Shown here: in pieces, positions 14,306 through 18,916 of the stretch
Layout of the letters: each line of letters begins with the position of its first letter
How positions within the stretch are numbered: position 1 is the stretch's first letter
DNA from: Chloroflexi bacterium UBA4733
GTDB lineage: Bacteria > Chloroflexota > UBA4733
Assembly: GCA_002404055.1 (NCBI GenBank)
Contig: DHIZ01000026.1
Span: 1-18,916 of the forward strand
Reading direction: 5' to 3'
Length of the DNA: 18,916 bases
Made by a program: the position numbers and the translations under genes
Notes under the pieces: generated by a model
Seen by the model: only the letters and a program-made list of their open reading frames with translations
Database searches by the model: none
What the model was told of the DNA's origin: nothing

Positions 14306-14779
14306 ATGCGCATTACCGGCGTTGAGCGGTTCTTGGTGGACGTGCCCTTCTACGAGGTTCCCGACCGCAACACGGCGCGCGACATCTCGGGCTGGCACAT
14401 CAGCGAGGTCTGCCGGATCACGACCGACAGCGATCTCGTCGGCTATGGCGAGACGCTGCCCAACTACACCTGGGGCCGCGTGACGGACGCGGCGGTCGCG
14501 CGGGTGCAGGGGAAAGCCCCCGCCGAGTGCATGTGGGACGACAGCCTCGGCGCCGGTCTGCAGATGGCGCTGTTCGACCTGGCCGGCAAGGCGGCGGGCG
14601 TGCCGGAGGGGCCGGGGCTGGGCATTGAGGTCGACGAAGTCGCATTGCGGGACTTCAAGACCACCAGCACCCAGCACGACCACCCCAGGGCGATTTACGC
14701 CGTCGGGCGCGCCAACGGCGACGTCATCTACTTCTGTGGGGGACTGGTGGACAGCCTGCCCGGGGTACCGCGCGGCTGA
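14306..14779 (+). pseudogene. Internally deleted mandelate racemase/muconate-lactonizing (enolase superfamily) gene
   Basis: The open frame encodes 157 residues against 360-400 usual for the family. Residues 1-100 are a normal enolase-superfamily N-terminal capping domain, ending ALFDLAGKAAGVP. Residue 101 onward, EGPGLGIEVDEVALRDF, is the family's C-terminal end (GPGLGIEVDE follows the last barrel strand), so the catalytic barrel with its metal-binding acids and the Lys/His bases is absent. The join near 14603-14611 is in frame, so a stable but inactive peptide could be made, and a strong AGGAGGAGGAG ribosome-binding site is intact. Normal enzymes of this group dehydrate or epimerise sugar acids, which fits the surroundings. 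A functional mini-protein is possible but I consider it unlikely. Confidence 0.8.
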
Positions 14780-14840
14780 TGCGGCAGGGGAGTTGCCCGA
14801 AGCCCGGTTCGCGCCGTTCTTTGGCGGGTAAGCCATCGGG

Positions 14841-15296
14841 TTAGGAGACGCGGCGGGCCGGCAGGCTCACCATGCAGGTGGGGCAGGCTACCCAATCCGA
14901 CTGCACCGGCCGGCCGCAGCCGGGGCAGCGTTGCAGGAGGGCGATCGGCGCAGCGTTGCTCGCGGCAGCGCGGGGCGCCTGAAAGGTCGTCACGCTGCCC
15001 CGGAGTGTTGGGCGGGGGCGGCGGATCGCCACCAGGAGCGCGAGGACAGCCACCAGCGCCAGGGCGGCCACGGCAATCTGGAGGATTGTCACCAGCAAAG
15101 CGCCCAGTTGCAGCGCCAGCGCGGTTACGTCCTGCCCCAGGTTGGCAACGGCCGATTGGATGGCAGGCGGGATCGCTCCGGTAAGAAACGCCGGCAGGAA
15201 GGGCGCTCCCAGCGCTTCCAGGCGACCGAGGCACCAGACAAGGCCGACGAACGCCAACGTCGCCACCAGCAGAGCACGGAGTCGGCGACCGATCAC
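14841..15296 (-). CDS. Small membrane protein with C-terminal zinc ribbon
   Basis: A 151-residue protein of unknown function. A first hydrophobic segment at about residues 8-24 and a long one at about 58-92 (ALQLGALLVT through LALLVAI) should anchor it in the membrane. The cytoplasmic-looking tail carries CPGC at 124-127 and CPTC at 138-141, a compact zinc ribbon of the zinc_ribbon_2 / DUF7577-like kind. The start is GTG at 15296 with GAGG about eight bases upstream. It is transcribed away from the penicillin-binding protein gene, with 182 bases between, so the two might share a control region. Membrane-bound zinc ribbons of this sort are common in Chloroflexota and Actinobacteria, but their job is generally unknown. 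Confidence 0.75.
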   Translation of the reverse strand: MIGRRLRALLVATLAFVGLVWCLGRLEALGAPFLPAFLTGAIPPAIQSAVANLGQDVTALALQLGALLVTILQIAVAALALVAVLALLVAIRRPRPTLRGSVTTFQAPRAAASNAAPIALLQRCPGCGRPVQSDWVACPTCMVSLPARRVS

Positions 15297-15478
15297 TGTA
15301 GTACCTCATTCCATCCAGCGCGTCACGCCATCGTCAGCCTTGAGACTACGTGCCCCGGCTGAACTGCGGGGCGGCCAAACTAAAGTTTTGCTGAAGGATC
15401 ACTGGTACCGGCGGAAACCGTCCTTGGTACACTGGACATGTCCGGTCGGCTTGGACGTGATCCTGATGGAGATGCAGC

Positions 15479-17821
15479 GTGACCACACCAGCGCCAACCT
15501 ATGTAACGCGACGCCTGGCGGGCCGGCTGGGCCGGCGGGAGTTGCTCGGCCTCCTGGCGCTCGGCAGCACAGCCCTTTCCCTGGCGGCCTGTGCCGGCGG
15601 CGTCGGGCTGAAGGCAGACACGGCGACCGTCGGGCAGAATGCCGCCAGCGCTACGCCAGCGGTACCCACTCCTGTGCCGGCGACAGTGACTCCGGTACCA
15701 CCCACGCCGACCCCCTTGCCCACGAACACCCCCCAGGGGGCGACGACAGCCTTCCTGACCGCCTGGGCGGCGCAGGACTACCCGACAATGTACACCCTCC
15801 TGAGTCAGGAGGCGCAGGCTACAATCACCAAGGACGCCTTTGTCACGCGCTACACCGCCATCTGGGATGTCGCCAGCATCATCAGCCTGGTTGCCAAGGT
15901 CCTGCCGACCGAGGATGTCCATAGCCCGACGCAGCGTTACCACGTCACCATGCAAACGGCGCTGGTGGGCACGATCGAGGAAGACAACACGGCGGCGCTA
16001 ATCCAGGAAGGCGACCGCTGGCTGGTCCAGTGGCTCCCCTCGCTGATCTTCAAAGACCTGGCCGGGGCGAACCTGATCCACATGACGCCGGAGAGCCTGC
16101 CGCGCGGCGAGATTGTGGACCGCAACGGCGTCAAGGTGGCGACCCAGACGACCTATACCAACCTGGGACTGGCGCCGGGCAAGATGCAGGACGTGCCCGG
16201 CACGCTGGCCGCCGTCAGCAAGGCCCTGAACTATCCGCTGCCCAAGCTGCAAGCGCTGTACGACAAGGCCAAGGCGAACCCGACCTGGCTGCAGCCGGTG
16301 CAGGTCGTGCCGCCCGACCAGCTTACTGCCATCCAGACCACGCTGAAGAACACGCCGGGCATCCTCTTCTCCGACGAACCGTTGCGGGGCTATCCGCTGA
16401 AGGACCTGGCCGCGCAGTCCGTCGGCTACCTGGGCGAGATCAGCGCCGACGAGCTCACGACGAAGTGGCAGGACGGCTACCTGAGCGGCGACTGGATCGG
16501 ACGCACCGGCCTGGAGCACTGGGGCGAGGCGACGCTGGCCGGCAAACGCGGCGGCGAACTGGCGGTGGTGACGCCGGACGGCACAGTGTTCACGGTGATC
16601 GCCCAGCGCGCGCCGCTGCGCGGCAGCAACATCGTGCTGACCCTGGACATGGCGCTGCAGAAGGTGGCGCAGGATGCCCTCGGCAAGCTTAACGGCAGTG
16701 TGGCCGTCATGCGGATCAGCGACGGCTCGCTGCTGGCGCTCGCCAGCGCGCCGAGCTTCGACGCCAACAGCTTCATCCTGGGGCTGTCCCAGGCGCAGGC
16801 GCAGGCGCTCTTCCAGAATGCCAACCAGCCGCTGAACAACCGGCCAACGCTAGGCGCCTACCCGGCCGGCTCGACCTTCAAGACCGTCACCATGTCCTCC
16901 GCCCTGGGCAGTTCCATGTTCAGCCCGAGTTCCATGTTCACCTGCACCGGTGTCTGGAACGCCCTCGGCATTGAAATGCACTGCTGGAAGATCAGCGGGC
17001 ACGGCCACATCAATCTTACCGAGGGACTGGCGCAGTCCTGCGACATCGTCTTTTACGAGGTCGGCCATACCCTGGACGGCAAGGGGCACACCGTCTTCCC
17101 CGACCTCGCCAAGGGCTTCGGCGTCGGGGAGACGACCGGCATCGTCGGCCTGGTAGAGGCGGCCGGCCTCCTGCCCAGTCCGGCCTGGAAGCAGCAGACG
17201 CAACACGAACCCTGGTATCCGGGTGATCCGGTGAACCTGGCCATTGGGCAGGGATCGCTGCTGGTGACGCCGCTGCAGATGGTGAGTTGGATTGCTGCCA
17301 TCGCCAACGGCGGCACGCTCTGGACGCCGCGCGTCGTCGACAAGGTGCTGGCCCCCACCGGCGAGCAGAGCATGCCGGCGCCGGTCAAGCAGCGGGGCAC
17401 GTTGCCGGTGAGCGCCGATGAACTGGCGTCCGTGCGGGCGGCCATGCGCCGCGTGATCGACGAGACCGATAACTGGCTCGGCACCGGCTCCTGGGCCTTC
17501 CGCGACTTCCCGATCGCCGTGGCCGGCAAGACCGGGACTGCGCAGAGTGGCCAGGCGCAGCCGCACGCCTGGTTCGCCAGCTTCGCGCCGGCCGACAAGC
17601 CGGAGATCGCCATCGTGGCGATGGCGGAACATGCAGGTGAAGGGGCCGATGTCGCTGGGCCCATCAGCCGCGCCATCTACGAGGCCTATTTCAAGACACC
17701 GTGGCAGCCCCACGTCCAGCCGGGTGTCCACCAGTCTTGCACCACCACCGAGTACCTCTGCCCGGCCGCCTGGCCCCGCGTCGTTTCCAGCGTCGGCAAC
17801 GAGACGTACCGCCCGACGTGA
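15479..17821 (+). CDS. Class B penicillin-binding protein (PBP2/MecA-like transpeptidase) with lipoprotein leader
   Basis: A 780-residue peptidoglycan DD-transpeptidase. Domains in order: Arg-rich N-terminus with RR at 19-20 and a hydrophobic run ending in lipobox LAAC (Cys38); Pro/Thr linker (about 57-88); an NTF2-like MecA_N-type domain (about 88-190); the PBP dimerisation module with the class B signature PRGEIVDRNG starting at 208; and the transpeptidase domain with nucleophile S465 in STFK, S520-C-D522 (SxD, as in MrdA-type PBP2), and KTG at 684-686. All three active-site motifs are intact, so it should be functional in wall synthesis outside the membrane. The lipid anchor in place of a transmembrane helix is unusual. 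The start is GTG 15479 with GGAG seven bases upstream. The NTF2-like domain recalls PBP2a and related low-affinity PBPs; reduced beta-lactam sensitivity is conceivable but not shown by sequence. Confidence 0.93.
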   Translation: MTTPAPTYVTRRLAGRLGRRELLGLLALGSTALSLAACAGGVGLKADTATVGQNAASATPAVPTPVPATVTPVPPTPTPLPTNTPQGATTAFLTAWAAQDYPTMYTLLSQEAQATITKDAFVTRYTAIWDVASIISLVAKVLPTEDVHSPTQRYHVTMQTALVGTIEEDNTAALIQEGDRWLVQWLPSLIFKDLAGANLIHMTPESLPRGEIVDRNGVKVATQTTYTNLGLAPGKMQDVPGTLAAVSKALNYPLPKLQALYDKAKANPTWLQPVQVVPPDQLTAIQTTLKNTPGILFSDEPLRGYPLKDLAAQSVGYLGEISADELTTKWQDGYLSGDWIGRTGLEHWGEATLAGKRGGELAVVTPDGTVFTVIAQRAPLRGSNIVLTLDMALQKVAQDALGKLNGSVAVMRISDGSLLALASAPSFDANSFILGLSQAQAQALFQNANQPLNNRPTLGAYPAGSTFKTVTMSSALGSSMFSPSSMFTCTGVWNALGIEMHCWKISGHGHINLTEGLAQSCDIVFYEVGHTLDGKGHTVFPDLAKGFGVGETTGIVGLVEAAGLLPSPAWKQQTQHEPWYPGDPVNLAIGQGSLLVTPLQMVSWIAAIANGGTLWTPRVVDKVLAPTGEQSMPAPVKQRGTLPVSADELASVRAAMRRVIDETDNWLGTGSWAFRDFPIAVAGKTGTAQSGQAQPHAWFASFAPADKPEIAIVAMAEHAGEGADVAGPISRAIYEAYFKTPWQPHVQPGVHQSCTTTEYLCPAAWPRVVSSVGNETYRPT

Positions 17822-17854
17822 TACCAGGGTCTTTGCATTACCCGAAGGTTCGGC

Positions 17855-17884
17855 TTGACAACCGGCATTGACACCTGGTACTAG
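17855..17884 (+). promoter_or_regulatory. Candidate promoter region before the last gene, with two TTGACA boxes
   Basis: TTGACA occurs at 17855-17860 and again at 17868-17873, seven bases apart. TACTAG at 17879-17884 lies 18 bases beyond the first and is a weak -10; it is part of the palindrome TACTAGTA (17879-17886). The region is bracketed by the inverted repeat TACCAGG (17822-17828) and CCTGGTA (17874-17880). The -10 match is poor, so the start point is uncertain, but a leader of roughly 150 bases to the GTG at 18038 would result. Confidence 0.35.
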
Positions 17885-18037
17885 TAAGCGACGTTTTCCT
17901 TCCCGTCCTTTCCACCATCGGCGCTCCCCACGGGCAGCGAGTCACCCGGATCCGCCGGCGCGGTTCCTCTTTAGCGCCATGCAGCCGGGACGGGCGGACG
18001 CTTCGTCGTAGGTAACAATCAGGAAGGAGACTAGACC

Positions 18038-18916
18038 GTGCAGCCTCGTGCCTTTTCCCGGCGACAGTTGCTCCTGACGATCGGTCAGGGGAGCGCCGCC
18101 ACCGCCGCGCTTTCGGTGCTGGCCGCCTGCGGAGGCGCCGCTGCATCCTCGGCGGCGGTAACGGCGGCGCAAGCCACCTCCGCAGCGGCAGGTCCGGCCA
18201 CCAGTGCCGTCGCGAGCACTCAGGCAGCAGCGACAACGGCGGCTGCGACCACCCGTATTGCCGCGACATCCGCCGGTCCGGCCACGGCGTCGGTCGCCGC
18301 GACCGCCCTGCCGGTAGCCAAAGGCACTCCCACCCTGGTCTATCAGACCTGGTGGGCGGAGATGATGACCAACCTGAAGCCCCTCTTCCCCTCGTTTGAA
18401 CAGCAGTTCGGCGCAAAGCTCGACGTACAAGTCTTCGCCTACAACGACTGGACTGCCAAGCTGCCGGTGGAGTTCGCCAGCAACACCCCGCCAGACACGA
18501 TGAACGCCAACAACTTCGGCCACGTCAAGCTGTTCGATCAAGGCGTCTTCCTCGAGCTTGGTAGTCGGCTCAAGGTTGATAAGATTGATCTCGCCCACGA
18601 CTACGGCCTCATCGGCCTGGAGTCCTGGTGCGGCAAGAACTACGCCATGCCCTTCGACAACGACCCCCGTCAGGTGTACTTCAACAAGACCCTCATCAAG
18701 GCGGCCGGCGCCAAAGACCCGTGGGATGACCTCAAGGGCCAGTGGACGTTGGACGACATGGCGGAGATCGCTGTCAAGACGACCAAGCGCGGCCTCGATA
18801 ACAAGGCGACGCAATGGGGTCTGCAGATGGGATACACGGGCATGAGCGAGAGCAACGGCATGTTCGTCTGGACCTTCGGTGGGCAGTGGGCTGACTTCCA
18901 GAAGATGCAGTTCACA
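18038..18916 (+). CDS. ABC-transporter solute-binding lipoprotein, N-terminal part (runs off the window)
   Basis: Open to the right edge (293 codons seen, no stop). GTG at 18038 is preceded by GGAAGGAG about seven bases away. The leader MQPRAFSRRQLLLTIGQG contains a Tat-like SRRQLLL (R8, R9), and the lipobox LAAC gives lipid-anchor Cys31. A long Ala/Thr/Ser linker (about 35-100) follows, then the binding domain: LVYQTWWAEMMTNLKPLFPS, FNKTLIKAAGAKDPW and TWTLDD-like helices of family 1 sugar-binding proteins. FDNDPRQVYFNKTLIKAAG is a particularly typical family 1 segment. It is the third binding-protein leader in the window. Permease genes may follow beyond the edge. Sequence differs markedly from the protein at 12468, so these are different ligand specificities, not a recent duplication. 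Confidence 0.92.
   Translation, partial: MQPRAFSRRQLLLTIGQGSAATAALSVLAACGGAAASSAAVTAAQATSAAAGPATSAVASTQAAATTAAATTRIAATSAGPATASVAATALPVAKGTPTLVYQTWWAEMMTNLKPLFPSFEQQFGAKLDVQVFAYNDWTAKLPVEFASNTPPDTMNANNFGHVKLFDQGVFLELGSRLKVDKIDLAHDYGLIGLESWCGKNYAMPFDNDPRQVYFNKTLIKAAGAKDPWDDLKGQWTLDDMAEIAVKTTKRGLDNKATQWGLQMGYTGMSESNGMFVWTFGGQWADFQKMQFT

Noticed and set aside
17036..17044. Apparent loss of Asn in the SxN motif of the penicillin-binding protein (SCD)
   Set aside because: SxD is normal for MrdA/PBP2-type transpeptidases, so this is not a defect.
16850..17731. 293-codon minus-strand open frame opposite the transpeptidase domain
   Set aside because: The opposite strand encodes STFK, SCD and KTG motifs; this frame is a codon-bias shadow.

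Overview
The window is GC-rich (roughly two thirds G+C by eye), bacterial, and lacks rRNA, tRNA, phage or CRISPR features. Tat-type lipoprotein leaders on the substrate-binding proteins, Ala/Ser/Thr- and Pro/Thr-rich linkers behind the lipid-anchor cysteine, a DUF4351-type Rpn nuclease and many sugar-dehydrogenase and TIM-barrel isomerase paralogues suggest a Chloroflexota (Thermomicrobia-like) genome, possibly from a metagenome. This is an inference from style; no marker gene is present.

Layout. (1) 204-2032, plus: a two-gene unit of a Gfo/Idh/MocA oxidoreductase and a xylose-isomerase-like TIM-barrel protein. (2) 2055-2260: a small non-coding element with imperfect terminal inverted repeats and a central palindrome, next to an Rpn-family PD-(D/E)XK nuclease gene (2288-3313, minus), with a possible degraded rpn fragment beyond it. 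(3) 3641-5654, minus: two consecutive medium-chain dehydrogenases. (4) 5923-6948, plus: an NAD-dependent epimerase/dehydratase, convergent with a minus-strand SDR plus TIM-barrel isomerase pair (6956-8555). (5) 8659-10449: an SDR scrap, a RidA-like gene, the first 40 or so codons of a D-threonine-aldolase-like gene, and an amidohydrolase. (6) 10670-12079: a 469-residue protein I do not recognise. (7) 12317-14779: a strong promoter, an intact solute-binding lipoprotein, then two genes that have each lost their middle: a solute-binding protein and an enolase-superfamily enzyme. (8) 14841-17821: a small zinc-ribbon membrane protein divergent from a class B penicillin-binding protein with a lipoprotein leader. 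(9) 18038-end: the start of another solute-binding lipoprotein, cut by the window edge.

Taken together the window is an accessory carbohydrate or sugar-acid uptake and oxidation region: binding proteins to capture substrate, oxidoreductases, isomerases and epimerases to convert it, RidA and amidohydrolase as auxiliary steps. No ABC permease or ATPase is present, so the binding proteins are orphans as far as the window shows. The most distinctive property is decay: four or five gene remnants lie among intact genes, and two neighbouring ones keep both ends but have lost the centre. I found no convincing wholly new system. The best leads are the decay pattern, the inverted-repeat element next to rpn, the unrecognised 469-residue protein, and several enzymes with a substituted active-site residue.
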